NCBI GenBank assembly: GCA_050943135.1
Contig: JBMNOP010000012.1
Span: 1-64,000, forward strand
Source: RUG695 sp050943135
GTDB taxonomy: Bacteria; Planctomycetota; Planctomycetia; Pirellulales; Thermoguttaceae
DNA length: 64,000 nucleotides
Reading direction: 5' to 3'
A program made the position numbers and the translations under genes. Of the stretch, positions 34,465 through 44,192 are shown one piece after another. Below the pieces are notes generated by a model that worked only from the letters and a program-made list of their open reading frames with translations, ran no database searches and was not told where the DNA came from. How positions within the stretch are numbered: the stretch's first letter is position 1; each line of letters opens with the position of its first letter.

Positions 34465-36426
34465 TTGGGTACCACCATACCATCGGGAATCGGAAGAGCC
34501 TTAGACCTTCTCCTCATCGGCACGCATAGAGGCTACCTTGCCCGCTGGTCCCACGAGTTGGATAAGGTCAATGCGCTGGAACCGGAAGTTCAGAAGCTGA
34601 CCGACAAAGAACTGCGTAAGAAGAGCCTTTCGCTTCGCTATCGCGCCCGTAGCGGCGAGCCGCTCGGCCGAATCCTTCCCGAAGCGTTCGCACTGGTTCG
34701 CGAGGCTGCGGTTCGAAATATCGGAATGCGTCATTTCGACGTTCAAATGCTTGGCGGGATCGCCATTTTTAACAATTCGATCGTTGAAATGCAAACCGGG
34801 GAAGGGAAAACCCTGACAGCGACCGCTCCGATGTACCTACGGGCTCTCAGTGGAAAAGGCGCGATGCTCGCGACGGTAAACGACTACCTTGCTGCTCGTG
34901 ACGCCGATCTGATGGGGCCGATCTATAAGGCACTCGGCATGAAAGTCGGTGTGATCCAGACCCAACAGCCGACCGCGCAGCGGCGCGACGCATATCAGTG
35001 TGATATCACCTACGGAACCGCGAAGGAATTCGGGTTCGACTTTCTACGCGATAGGCTTCTTTTGCGCCGTATTCGCGAAGGTCAAACCGATATCCTTGGC
35101 GCGATGCTCGAGAATAAACGAGTCAACAACGAACAACCGACCCAACGGGAAATCCCCTACTTCTGCCTGGTCGACGAAGCCGACAGCATCCTCATCGATG
35201 AAGCGAGTACTCCTCTGATCATCAGCGCACTTCCGACGGAAGAGCAAAAACAGGAAGTGGCCGCGTTTAAATGGGCGGCCGACAACGTCTATGAATTTGT
35301 AGAAGACGAAGATTACGAGTACGATCACGAAAAGAAGACCGTCGAACTGACACGCAAAGGACGGCTCAAGGCCCGACAACTCCCGAAACCGGATGAAATG
35401 GCCACGACGGGCCTTTTCCATGTCTACGAATATGTCCAGCGGGCCATTAAAGTCGATCGCGAGTATAAGCTGGATCAACAGTATGTTGTGCGCGACGGCG
35501 AAATTGTCATCGTCGACGAATTTACCGGCCGTCTTGGTGAGGGGCGAAAGTGGCGGGACGGAATTCATCAGGCGGTGGAAGCTAAGGAAGGGGTTGAAAT
35601 CACCGTTGCCACCGGCCAGGCAGCGCGTATCACCGTACAAGATTTTTTCCTGCGGTTCGAACACCTTGGGGGAATGACCGGTACCGCTTGGGCGTCAAAA
35701 ACAGAACTGCGTAAAATTTACCGTTGCCATGTGATTCCGGTTCCGACGAACCGCCCCCCAAGACGAATCAAACTCAATACACTGGTCTATCCTGCCGAAA
35801 AGGCAAAATGGCTTGCGGTCGTCAAAGAAATTCAGGAACTCCACTCGATGGGTCGTGCGGTACTGATCGGAACACGCACTATCGACAAGTCAGAAATTCT
35901 TTCGAGCCTCCTTCAAAAGGTTGGGATCGAGCACCAAGTACTCAACGCCAACCACATCGAAGCGGAAGCCGGAATCGTGGCCGACGCCGGCCAGTGGGGC
36001 AAGGTAACCGTCTCGACCAATATGGCAGGGCGCGGAACCGATATTCGCCTTCCGGAAGAAGTTCTCCAAATTGGGGGACTCCACGTGATCTGCACGGAAC
36101 TGCACGAGTCGGCACGTATCGACCGGCAGCTAATCGGTCGATGCGGTCGTCAGGGAGATCCCGGTTCTTTTCGCCAATACCTATCCCTTGAAGACGAGAT
36201 CATCGAGAAAGCCTACGGGCCAAAGAAAGCCGATAAATTTGCCGCCCAAGGAGAAGGTGCCGAAGATCGGCTCTTTAACCATAAGATACGGAAATTCTAC
36301 CGGGCACAGAAAAAGGTCGAAAAGAAGAGTTACCGTTCGCGAAAAACAATGCTCTACTACGAGAAGGAGCGTAAAAAGATGCAAAAAGGAATGGGGCAAG
36401 ACCCTTATTTGGATTCAACGAACTGA
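34465..36426 (+). CDS. secA: Short SecA-family preprotein translocase ATPase
   Basis: This 653-residue protein carries the SecA motor: Walker A TGEGKT (about 111-116), a DEAD-type VDEADSILIDEAST (237-240), the cross-linking domain segment VDREYKLDQQYVVRDGEIVIVDEFTGR, MTGTA, and NMAGRGTDIR with IGRCGRQGDPGSF. It ends soon after QYLSLEDEIIEKAYG and lacks the helical wing and scaffold and the C-terminal zinc-binding tail of full SecA (about 850-900). It may be a paralog with an accessory or special export role rather than the housekeeping SecA. The start is TTG at 34465 with AAGGA 5 bases ahead. Symbol given for the family only. Confidence 0.85.
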   Translation: MGTTIPSGIGRALDLLLIGTHRGYLARWSHELDKVNALEPEVQKLTDKELRKKSLSLRYRARSGEPLGRILPEAFALVREAAVRNIGMRHFDVQMLGGIAIFNNSIVEMQTGEGKTLTATAPMYLRALSGKGAMLATVNDYLAARDADLMGPIYKALGMKVGVIQTQQPTAQRRDAYQCDITYGTAKEFGFDFLRDRLLLRRIREGQTDILGAMLENKRVNNEQPTQREIPYFCLVDEADSILIDEASTPLIISALPTEEQKQEVAAFKWAADNVYEFVEDEDYEYDHEKKTVELTRKGRLKARQLPKPDEMATTGLFHVYEYVQRAIKVDREYKLDQQYVVRDGEIVIVDEFTGRLGEGRKWRDGIHQAVEAKEGVEITVATGQAARITVQDFFLRFEHLGGMTGTAWASKTELRKIYRCHVIPVPTNRPPRRIKLNTLVYPAEKAKWLAVVKEIQELHSMGRAVLIGTRTIDKSEILSSLLQKVGIEHQVLNANHIEAEAGIVADAGQWGKVTVSTNMAGRGTDIRLPEEVLQIGGLHVICTELHESARIDRQLIGRCGRQGDPGSFRQYLSLEDEIIEKAYGPKKADKFAAQGEGAEDRLFNHKIRKFYRAQKKVEKKSYRSRKTMLYYEKERKKMQKGMGQDPYLDSTN

Positions 36427-36991
36427 TTCTTCACCTCCTTGCCCCCCTCTCGAAACTCTCGAGTAGGAGAGGTAAGGTGGAATACCTGTTAATAACCTGT
36501 CCGTTTCGGTCGATAACTTTTCCCTTTCGGAGCAAAAATCCGTTTTCTTTCCGGAGCCAACATTCCTTGAACCGTCTCTCATCAGGATTCTTTCAATAGG
36601 TCAACAGTTTTTCCACAAGTGTTTTATTTCGTTTCACGCTTTATATCAAATGCAAAAACGATTTTTAACCTCTTTATCTGCAAATTCTTCTAACCCTTTA
36701 TTAGTACATTACTCTTTGAAAATATACCTTATAAGCTGAGATAATAAAAGGATGGTTGGTATTTTGGAATTAAGGTTTCTTATAGTTTGTTTTGGGTTCC
36801 GTTTGGTTTTGAAATGAGATCGGAAAATTTAATGAGAGACGGTTCTGGAATTCCGGATAATTTTTGGTAGAATGTGTGGGAGGAAAGGATTTTCCTTTGA
36901 TACTGACGCCTTTTCCGGCTCTTCGAATCTCATGGAGGAGATTTTTTGCGATTTATTTCGTATACCGATAAACATTTTCTCCGAGGCCACT
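36427..36991 (+). promoter_or_regulatory. dnaN upstream region with DnaA-box-like sites and a promoter
   Basis: This 565-base noncoding stretch becomes AT-rich toward its right part. TTTTCCACA at 36609-36617 fits the relaxed DnaA box TTWTNCACA. TGTTAATAA (36487-36495, reverse) and TTATCTGCA (36674-36682) match at 7 of 9. A good promoter follows at 36716-36745 and a possible extended -10 (TGGTAGAAT, 36865-36873) is closer to the gene. It could be DnaA-controlled dnaN transcription or part of an origin; dnaA is not adjacent. Confidence 0.45.
36716..36745 (+). promoter_or_regulatory. Promoter of dnaN
   Basis: TTGAAA (36716-36721) and GATAAT (36740-36745) are 18 bases apart, each one base off consensus. 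The leader to the dnaN ATG would be about 240 bases. Confidence 0.55.
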
Positions 36992-38092
36992 ATGAAACTT
37001 ACCTGCGATCGTGAAAAATTTTCTACGTTGTTCTCTTTGGCAGCGGCCGTCGTTTCCCTGAAAGATATCAAAGCCGTTTTGCAGAACGTAAAAATGACCG
37101 TCAGCGACGGTAATACCATTCTCAGTGCCACGGACATGGATACCTCGATTCGTTTGATTGTCGATCACGCCGACATTGCCGAAAGTGGAGAGGCAATCAT
37201 TCCGACCCGTATCATGAAATCGATTCTTCAGGAAAGCAGGGCCGACAAACTCGAAATCGAGGCGGTTGGCGATCGCCTAACGATTCGATGCGACAAAGCT
37301 TTCTTTCAATTTCCGACGCAACCGGTGGAAGATTTTCCGGAGATTCCTCCCTTTACCGCCGAGGTGTACCATGAGGTTAGCGGAACCACGCTGCAAGAAC
37401 ATATCCGTCGAACGACTTTCGCCATTGATACCGAGAATACCAAATACTCGCTGAGCGGAGTTCTTTTCGAACTGACGGAGGGAAGAATCGGTACCATTTC
37501 AACCGACGGGCGGCGGCTGACAAATCAGGAGGGGGTAGCCACGGCATTCGGAGGCCATTTTTCCGAAGGAACGGCGATCGTTCCGCTCAAAGTCTTGGGG
37601 CTTGTCGAAAAGATGATCTCTCAGACGAAAGAACCGGTGAAGATCCACATCGAAAGCGGAAAGATCGTCTTTGCGACTTCCAACATTGTGATCTCTTCCC
37701 GTCTCGTAGAGGGTCGGTTCCCAAAATGGAAGACTATTATTCCGGAGAAGTCGGATCGGGTAGATGTCGACTTGATGGATTCCGATCTCCTTGAGGGGGT
37801 CAGACTGGCGGATATTATGACGACCGAAAATCAGCCGGGGGTTACCCTGAGCTTTGAGCCCGGGAATCTGAAAATCTCGGCCAGTGGCGCCGGCGGTGGT
37901 GACGGACACAACACACTTCCCATTTCCTACGACGCCGAACCGATCGATATGAAACTCGACCCTCGGTTTTTGATAGATTTCCTTCGCGTCCTTCCCGGGG
38001 ATTTGGTTCTTACCGTTTATCTGAAAGAACGTCAGTCGATTCTCTTTGAGACGAAAGACGGATATTCTTATATCCTGATGCCTCTTTCCTGA
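36992..38092 (+). CDS. dnaN: DNA polymerase III subunit beta (sliding clamp)
   Basis: DnaN is the ring-shaped clamp that tethers DNA polymerase to DNA. The 366-residue product begins MKLTCDREKFSTLFSLAAAVV. It shows clamp features throughout: ILSATDMDTSIRL, VPLKVLGLVEKMI, NIVISSRLVEGRFPKW, and the C-terminal PGDLVLTVYL...YILMPLS in place of the usual YLIMPMR. The ATG at 36992 is preceded by GAGG at 7 bases; the longer frame is rejected. It stands alone, without the usual dnaA or recF neighbours. Confidence 0.95.
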   Translation: MKLTCDREKFSTLFSLAAAVVSLKDIKAVLQNVKMTVSDGNTILSATDMDTSIRLIVDHADIAESGEAIIPTRIMKSILQESRADKLEIEAVGDRLTIRCDKAFFQFPTQPVEDFPEIPPFTAEVYHEVSGTTLQEHIRRTTFAIDTENTKYSLSGVLFELTEGRIGTISTDGRRLTNQEGVATAFGGHFSEGTAIVPLKVLGLVEKMISQTKEPVKIHIESGKIVFATSNIVISSRLVEGRFPKWKTIIPEKSDRVDVDLMDSDLLEGVRLADIMTTENQPGVTLSFEPGNLKISASGAGGGDGHNTLPISYDAEPIDMKLDPRFLIDFLRVLPGDLVLTVYLKERQSILFETKDGYSYILMPLS

Positions 38093-38217
38093 GGAGCGAA
38101 GTACCGAAAGTAAGGATGCCGTATGGTTTGATGGTTCGGAAACCTATGCGGCGTCCTTTTGTCTACACAAAAGTTTTATCTATACCAAAAGGTAATATAC
38201 ACATCTTTGCGGGTGAT

Positions 38218-40305
38218 TCAGTCTTGCCGGAATCGACAGTCCGGAAGGGCACGAAGGAAAATTTTTCCGTAACTTTTGGTGAGGATGCGCGAGTCCATAA
38301 TTACCACATTTCCCTTATCATCGGCTGTGCGGATCAGACGGCCAAATCCTTGCTTGAGCTTGATCACAGCTTCGGGGATGGTATATTCGCGAAAACTGTT
38401 TCCTCCGGCCAGGGTGATGGCCTCGGCCCTGGCCTCGTTGAGCGGATAGGTTGGTACTGCGAAAGGAAGCTGTGTAATAATCACATTCCGAAGCGCGTCG
38501 CCCGGAACATCAACCCCCTGCCAAAACGAGTCGGTGCCGAAAAGAACACTCTTTCGGTCTTTTCGGAATTTTTCGACCATTTTCGAGCGCGAAATCCCTT
38601 CCCCTTGCATGAAGAAAGGGTACCCGAGCGAGAGGAGTTTCGGCATAAGCGCTTTGGCGGTACGCCTTAACAGCGCGTAACTGGTAAAGAGAACAAACGC
38701 CCCCCCTTCTGTTTCTTTGATGTATTTCAAAAGAGCCTCGTAGAAAGGGGAATCGTTGACGATCCCTGTGTCTCGCGGAATCGTGATATTTTTTGGAATA
38801 ATAAGCGTAACATTTTCCCGATAATTGAATGGACTTCCCAGCCGAAGCGTCCGGGCGTTGGTCAATCCGACCCGGGAGCGAAAGTAGTCGAACGGTGCAG
38901 GAGACTCTCCGGAATGGGGCACTGAACTCGGTTCGGTAGCCAGAGTGGCGCTTGTCATGATTACCGTTTTTACCCCCGAAAAGAGCATCTCTTGAAGAAG
39001 AAAGCCTACATTAATCGGCGCGGAGATCATTTTCACACTTTGGTTTCTGATTCCTTCTGTTTTTTCCAGCCAATAGACCATTTCGGAGTCTTCCTGATTG
39101 ATCCAAGCGGTCAGATTTCCTTTGATCGCGAGGACGCGTTGTCTGGCTGCACCGAACTCCACTTTCATTGCGGGATCGGTAAGGGTGTGGATCACGCTGT
39201 GAAGGGCACCGGCGAGCCGAACGAGGACCTCTTCGAGGTTATGACGGGCGATACCGGGTTCCATGACCCGGCCGTTTGAGCCAGGACGGTTCGCGAGCCA
39301 CGTTTTTAACTCTTCGAAGGTTTCTTCGGCGCGGAACATCGACTCTTCGACCAAATCCCGTGCCTCGGCAAAAGCTTCGGTCAGAACACGGGCATCTCCG
39401 GGGGGCAAGTCGGACGTCCGAGCCATTTTCTTGAGTGAAGCGGCAAGGAGCCCTTTTCTGGTGCGCGGATTCCAGAGCCGCGAAAGAAGATAACTGATTT
39501 GTCCCTGAGAAAGGGAGATCCCCAAGTGATCGCCGGCAACCTGTTCCATGGTGTGCGCTTCATCGAAAATAAGGGTGTCATAGTTTGGGATAATACACCC
39601 TCCGGAAGCACGGACTACCAAGTCACTGAAAAGGAGTGCGTGATTGACAATAATGATCGAGGCTCCTTCGACACGCCGGCTTGCCGCCTGATAGAAGCAA
39701 TTTTTATAGTACCTACAGGAACGTCCCACACAATTGCCTTGTTCACAGCAGACCTCATCCCAAATTCCTTGTAATGGCTGAGGATTAAGGTCGGAAAGAG
39801 ACCCGTCAGAGGTCTGTTCGCTCCAAACCTGGATTCGTTGCAGGTCTTCGACTTCTGCCTCGGTGGAGAAGAGTGATTGTTCGTGTGCCATCGCGGTATG
39901 CAAACGCCGCAAACAAAGATAGTTCCCCCGCCCTTTCATTAAAACCGACGTAAATTCGAGCGGGAGGATACTGTTAAGAAAAGGAATGTCTTTATGAAAA
40001 AGCTGTTCCTGAAGCGCAATGGTGTGAGTCGAGATGACCACGCGACGCGGTGTGGGAGTCTCGATGCCTAGCGGATAGTTTTCTGGATGATTCTGGTCGT
40101 CGACCGCGTAAAGAATGGACGGAATCAGATAGGCGAAACTCTTTCCGACCCCGGTTCCGGCTTCTGCAACCAAGTGATGTCCTTCCCGAATCGCATCGTC
40201 GACCGCTCCGGCCAAATCCAACTGTTGCCGTCGCGCTTCGTATCGCGGCATCCTCTTCGAAACAAGTCCATTTTCATCCAAGACATCTCGGTAATCGAGA
40301 CTCAT
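38218..40305 (-). CDS. dinG: DinG-family ATP-dependent DNA helicase
   Basis: This 695-residue superfamily 2 XPD-like helicase unwinds DNA with 5'-3' polarity. Motifs present: Walker A AEAGTGVGKSFAYL, the four-Cys iron-sulfur cluster region (NYLCLRR, then CCEQGNCVGRSCRYYKNCFY), DEAH in LIFDEAHTMEQ, and the late helicase block FGTDSFWQGVDVPGD...QLPFAVP...GRLIRT. There is no N-terminal exonuclease domain, so it is the DinG/YoaA form. It is the last gene of the pilT operon, overlapping its predecessor by ATGA. Its link to that operon's envelope genes is unclear. Confidence 0.92.
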   Translation of the reverse strand: MSLDYRDVLDENGLVSKRMPRYEARRQQLDLAGAVDDAIREGHHLVAEAGTGVGKSFAYLIPSILYAVDDQNHPENYPLGIETPTPRRVVISTHTIALQEQLFHKDIPFLNSILPLEFTSVLMKGRGNYLCLRRLHTAMAHEQSLFSTEAEVEDLQRIQVWSEQTSDGSLSDLNPQPLQGIWDEVCCEQGNCVGRSCRYYKNCFYQAASRRVEGASIIIVNHALLFSDLVVRASGGCIIPNYDTLIFDEAHTMEQVAGDHLGISLSQGQISYLLSRLWNPRTRKGLLAASLKKMARTSDLPPGDARVLTEAFAEARDLVEESMFRAEETFEELKTWLANRPGSNGRVMEPGIARHNLEEVLVRLAGALHSVIHTLTDPAMKVEFGAARQRVLAIKGNLTAWINQEDSEMVYWLEKTEGIRNQSVKMISAPINVGFLLQEMLFSGVKTVIMTSATLATEPSSVPHSGESPAPFDYFRSRVGLTNARTLRLGSPFNYRENVTLIIPKNITIPRDTGIVNDSPFYEALLKYIKETEGGAFVLFTSYALLRRTAKALMPKLLSLGYPFFMQGEGISRSKMVEKFRKDRKSVLFGTDSFWQGVDVPGDALRNVIITQLPFAVPTYPLNEARAEAITLAGGNSFREYTIPEAVIKLKQGFGRLIRTADDKGNVVIMDSRILTKSYGKIFLRALPDCRFRQD

Positions 40306-41084
40306 TCGCGGTTCCCCTTGAACGAAACCGGAAAGGAGTGATATTTATCACACCGCCAGAAAGCCGTACCGTTTTTTTTGTCACGATATCGCCCACCTTG
40401 CATCGGGAAGAGAAACGTTTTTTTCTTTCCGTGTTCGGAGTACGTTACCGCGTAGAGGCAGCATATTCGATCAACGTCATATTCTGCTTCATAGTCGGTT
40501 TTTACCGTTCGGTCGTAGGTTACCGATGCGTTTTCTCCCAGGTTAAGGAGTGTGACAAAGATTTTGTTTTGTATCAGAGAGACGCCTTCCATGCTTCTCA
40601 CCGGATCCGAGAAGAGTGTTTTCCAATAATCGGATTCATTGGTGACCTCTTCGCGGGAAGGTTGGTATTTTTGGAACTGCATCAACGCAAGCGAATCCCC
40701 TTTTTGAGCGGCCTGAATAACAAGGGGGAAAAATTCCCTTGCCTGTCGAATCAGTTCCCGACGATAAATATATCTTTGGATCGGTGCGGCGGTCAATGGA
40801 ATAAGAATTAACACAAGCGCTAAACGTGTTATCGTCATACCGGTCAGTCGGCCTTCGGCGCGGTAAATTTTTCGAAGGGACCAGAGAGTAATCAAAAGGG
40901 CGATCACGGGAATCGGCCAGAACGACCGATTCACAAGATAAAGAGACGAGAGAACTCCTCCGAGCAATGCAAAAATCGCGGAAAGACTTACGGCGGAAAA
41001 CTCGTCGTGCGTATCGTTTTCTTCCGCCCATTTCCCAATCCGAAAACCGTGCCCGCCGTTTTCTGTCGAATCATCGAATAACAT
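40302..41084 (-). CDS. Two-pass membrane protein of unknown function
   Basis: This 260-residue protein has two or three hydrophobic segments near the N-terminus (about residues 32-65 and 83-100). A soluble C-terminal domain of about 150 residues follows, rich in Lys/Arg/Tyr (KTLFSDPVRSMEGVSLIQNKIFVTLL, YAVTYSEHGKKKTFLFPM). I do not recognise a family. The C-terminal part has the alternating strand pattern of a beta domain. It is translated just ahead of dinG with an ATGA overlap and follows the CvpA-like gene by 46 bases, so it belongs to the pilT operon. Confidence 0.7.
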   Translation of the reverse strand: MLFDDSTENGGHGFRIGKWAEENDTHDEFSAVSLSAIFALLGGVLSSLYLVNRSFWPIPVIALLITLWSLRKIYRAEGRLTGMTITRLALVLILIPLTAAPIQRYIYRRELIRQAREFFPLVIQAAQKGDSLALMQFQKYQPSREEVTNESDYWKTLFSDPVRSMEGVSLIQNKIFVTLLNLGENASVTYDRTVKTDYEAEYDVDRICCLYAVTYSEHGKKKTFLFPMQGGRYRDKKNGTAFWRCDKYHSFPVSFKGNRE

Positions 41085-41130
41085 CGGATTCTTTCTTTCT
41101 TACCCGGAAAAACAATTTTCCATCTCAAGG

Positions 41131-41811
41131 TTATTTCTTTTCTTTCTTTTCCTCGGCCGTCACATTCGGAGATACCTTTTGGGTGCTCTTCCATTCGTCT
41201 CCGCGTGCTCTTTCATTTCCCGAAACGGCCAAGACCTGAGAGTAAATCTTGGCGTTTTTTCCTACTTCGGCTTTGTAATAATCAGTAAAATCGAAATGGT
41301 CTTTACTTGTGTCACCCCCGATCGTCGAAAGAGACCCACGCGAAAGGTGTTCGTAGATGGAAAACTGAGGCATAGGTTTTATTTGATCCAAGTTGGTTCG
41401 CGGCGGGGCTTCCGGAATCAGGTAAAAGAAGAGGGGAACAACGCAGAAGTAGAAAACCAGAAAAACCATCGAAAGAAGAGAGATGTTTCCGATCAGATTT
41501 ACCCTGGCCGGAAAGAAAAGGTTGACCTTAGAGAGAAATTGCGTTACGAATATGTTGATTGCGAAGACAACGGCGTAAATCGCGATAAAGGCGATCAGAT
41601 CATTATAAAACGCGTTTTTCGGCATATACCTGTCGAGGAGATTTGCAAGCGGTTCAAAGTAGCCAAGCGCAAAGAATGTGGCGAAAAAGAGACAAAACGG
41701 GAGTAGGAGAATCGACCAAAACGATTCTTTTCTGCAAAAACCCAGAAGACAAAGCAGGACTATCGGGCAGCAGAGCCAGAACATCGGATATTGAGAAAAA
41801 TCGATCCACAT
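41131..41811 (-). CDS. CvpA-family membrane protein
   Basis: This 226-residue protein has about four hydrophobic segments in its first 130 residues. It resembles CvpA, the colicin V production-type family (short conserved loops between segments, FALGYFEPLANLL, AVVFAINIFVTQFL). A charged cytoplasmic or periplasmic tail follows, ending in many Lys/Glu. CvpA proteins affect envelope homeostasis and secretion by an unknown route. It starts 56 bases after the second GspE-like gene. Confidence 0.7.
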   Translation of the reverse strand: MWIDFSQYPMFWLCCPIVLLCLLGFCRKESFWSILLLPFCLFFATFFALGYFEPLANLLDRYMPKNAFYNDLIAFIAIYAVVFAINIFVTQFLSKVNLFFPARVNLIGNISLLSMVFLVFYFCVVPLFFYLIPEAPPRTNLDQIKPMPQFSIYEHLSRGSLSTIGGDTSKDHFDFTDYYKAEVGKNAKIYSQVLAVSGNERARGDEWKSTQKVSPNVTAEEKKEKK

Positions 41812-41867
41812 ATTATTTCTTTCCTTCGATTTCTTCAGACCGGTTTATGTTACCGTCTTCTTATCGG

Positions 41868-44192
41868 CTACAGTTTCAGTACACGCGCTAGTTCCTCAAA
41901 CGAGGTGAGTCCCTCGACAATCATCCGTACACCATCGGCGGTAAATGAACCACCGCCGCTCTTCATCGCGACGTGCCGGATCGCTTCTTCACTCGGTTTG
42001 GTCGTCATAATCTGACGAATCTGGTCGTTGATCACAATCACGTCATACAGACCGGCACGTCCGAAATACCCGATGTCCATACAATGTCTACAGGGGACAT
42101 AGAGATCGCGTTTTCCCGGTTCCGGCGGCATACGGACACGCCGGCGCCAGAACGACTTCACGCGTCCCCTGGGGATTCCGATGCGACGGCACATTTCTTC
42201 GGTGGCAGGGATTTCTTCCTTACATTTCGGGCACAGAAAGCGAATCAGGCGCTGGGTAAAGATCGCCGTCAGCGAGTCGGCCAAAACTTTCGGGTCAATT
42301 CCGATTTGGAGCAGGAGCATTAACGCCTCTGCCGATGTTTTGGCACGCAGGGTGGTTGCAATCATTCGCTCGTTCTGAATTTCGTCGCAACAGAGCTGAA
42401 GCGTCTCTTTGTTGACGATATCCCGAATCAAGAGGAGTTTCGGTTCCTTGAAAAAGACCCCCGGAAGAACAGTAAGAGGAGATTCTCCCTTCGCGGAGTC
42501 GTAGGTGGTTAAATGAAGGTTTTCGATTGGCATGTAGGGGTGGCGAATATCCTCGACCGTTACCACGTCTCGGGTAAAGCGGTCGGTTTCACAGAATGAA
42601 ACATCGGTAAATGTCCGTAATCCCTGGCCGGGAGGCGCGGCAAAGACGATAAGCCCCTTCGGCTGGCCCAAGAGCGATTTCATCTGTTCGGCACGCTTGG
42701 CGCCGACACGCATTTTTTCGTAGGAACCGAACCGAACTGTCAACCGCTCGAAGCTGATCATCGCGCTTTCGCCGGAACCCTTGGTCTGGACGACGAGTCT
42801 GGCACCCATCTTTCTCTTTTTTCCCCCGCGCTTGTCATACTCGATGAAGAACTGCCCCATCACCTTCGGAGGGATCTGAATCTTCGGGGTTTTTTCCTGT
42901 TTGCTCCTTCTTTGGATCTCGGCTTCCAACGGAGAATTGTCCCCGAGGATCGCACGCATAGAGGTGCAGAGTTCTCGCGAAGCTTTCGGCGAGAGCGGGC
43001 GCCGGAAAACATCGGTGACCGGGTGCCAGATCCCGTCGATGAAATATTTCAGTACGTTTTGTTCGCTGTTGTAAGTGAACTCAACCATCGTTGCGCGGCG
43101 CAACAAGGCGTTATTCACGATCGTTCCGAACGGCGTGTAGCCGGGAAGGGAACGGGCGGCTTCCGTCCACTGGTTCAGGACATCTTTCGGAAAGGTCTTG
43201 CCGTACGCGGAAAGGTCGATGATCGTCATTGCCACGAACCGCCGCCCACCTTTTTTCTTCTTTCCCGCGAACATTTGCCCGAAGAAGCGACTCAGGTGGT
43301 CGGGGGTGAGAACCTTGCCGGTATCGGGAACATTCTTGTTATGAATTGCAACGTAAATGAGGGTCGGAACTAGGAAAAGGGTGATCAGGATCAACGCATC
43401 GACGAAGGGAATCGGTAACAGAATTCCGATGGTCATACCGATCGGATAGACAAGCGCGAAAATTAGCTTCCACGCCGTCGGCTGTGAAATCATCTTGATT
43501 TTCGAAACATCTTCGGCGACCCACGCCCCAGTTGTTACCCAGAGGCAGAAAACCAGGACCAGGGCAATCTGCAACGCCGGAGAAAAGAACGGTTTAATAT
43601 CAACACACAGACCGATAACCTCTATCCCGTCGAAATGGCCGAGTTTATTGTTGATTTCGCCGATTTGACTACGGAGCGAGACCGATTCCCCGCTTTGACT
43701 TTGAGCCGGTGTCTTCGCAGATTTGGTTTCGGAGGCCCCTTTTGCGTCGTTTTGATTTTCTTGGGAGTCGCTGTCGAGGCGAGTATCGGGTCCGACGACT
43801 TTCGGTTGATCAGGGTGTTTCAGTTCGTATCTCTGTAAGGCGGTAATCAGAGACACACAAACGATTGTCATGACGGCCAACGGCACGATTGCGATGATTT
43901 TATCCCACTTTTTGGAGAAATAAAATTTTAGCGGTCGAGCTCGGGACGTGATGATCCCGAAAATAATACTTCCGATAAGAAGCAATACGAGCATGGAGGC
44001 CAGAGCCATATCTTCGAGGGGGATGAGCACCTTTTGTGCCGCCACATCGTAGCGCAGAGCGAAACAGAGGGCCAGGAAGAAAGCGCATGTTCCGGCCAGA
44101 CCCGGCCAGAAGCCTTTCTTCCAAAAGACGATCGCGACCGAGCAAATGAAAACGCCGCAGAGGGCAAACAGAATAAGGGTAAGGGTGTTCAT
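41868..44192 (-). CDS. Membrane-anchored GspE/PilB-like pseudo-ATPase (second copy)
   Basis: This 774-residue protein has about seven hydrophobic segments in its first 290 residues and a long polar insert (135-180). It then has a GspE/PilB-type secretion-ATPase core. At the P-loop position (about 520) it reads APPGQGLRTF instead of GxxGSGKT, so the catalytic Lys is absent. The Asp box VTVEDI is kept. The Walker B region is FKEPKLLLIRDIVNKET, with Asp where Glu is expected, and the His box is lost (ATTLRAK). The zinc-binding CPKC/CRHC pairs are intact. The ATG at 44192 shares its A with the upstream TGA (TGATG); a GTG at 44195 is an alternative. Confidence 0.85.
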   Translation of the reverse strand: MNTLTLILFALCGVFICSVAIVFWKKGFWPGLAGTCAFFLALCFALRYDVAAQKVLIPLEDMALASMLVLLLIGSIIFGIITSRARPLKFYFSKKWDKIIAIVPLAVMTIVCVSLITALQRYELKHPDQPKVVGPDTRLDSDSQENQNDAKGASETKSAKTPAQSQSGESVSLRSQIGEINNKLGHFDGIEVIGLCVDIKPFFSPALQIALVLVFCLWVTTGAWVAEDVSKIKMISQPTAWKLIFALVYPIGMTIGILLPIPFVDALILITLFLVPTLIYVAIHNKNVPDTGKVLTPDHLSRFFGQMFAGKKKKGGRRFVAMTIIDLSAYGKTFPKDVLNQWTEAARSLPGYTPFGTIVNNALLRRATMVEFTYNSEQNVLKYFIDGIWHPVTDVFRRPLSPKASRELCTSMRAILGDNSPLEAEIQRRSKQEKTPKIQIPPKVMGQFFIEYDKRGGKKRKMGARLVVQTKGSGESAMISFERLTVRFGSYEKMRVGAKRAEQMKSLLGQPKGLIVFAAPPGQGLRTFTDVSFCETDRFTRDVVTVEDIRHPYMPIENLHLTTYDSAKGESPLTVLPGVFFKEPKLLLIRDIVNKETLQLCCDEIQNERMIATTLRAKTSAEALMLLLQIGIDPKVLADSLTAIFTQRLIRFLCPKCKEEIPATEEMCRRIGIPRGRVKSFWRRRVRMPPEPGKRDLYVPCRHCMDIGYFGRAGLYDVIVINDQIRQIMTTKPSEEAIRHVAMKSGGGSFTADGVRMIVEGLTSFEELARVLKL

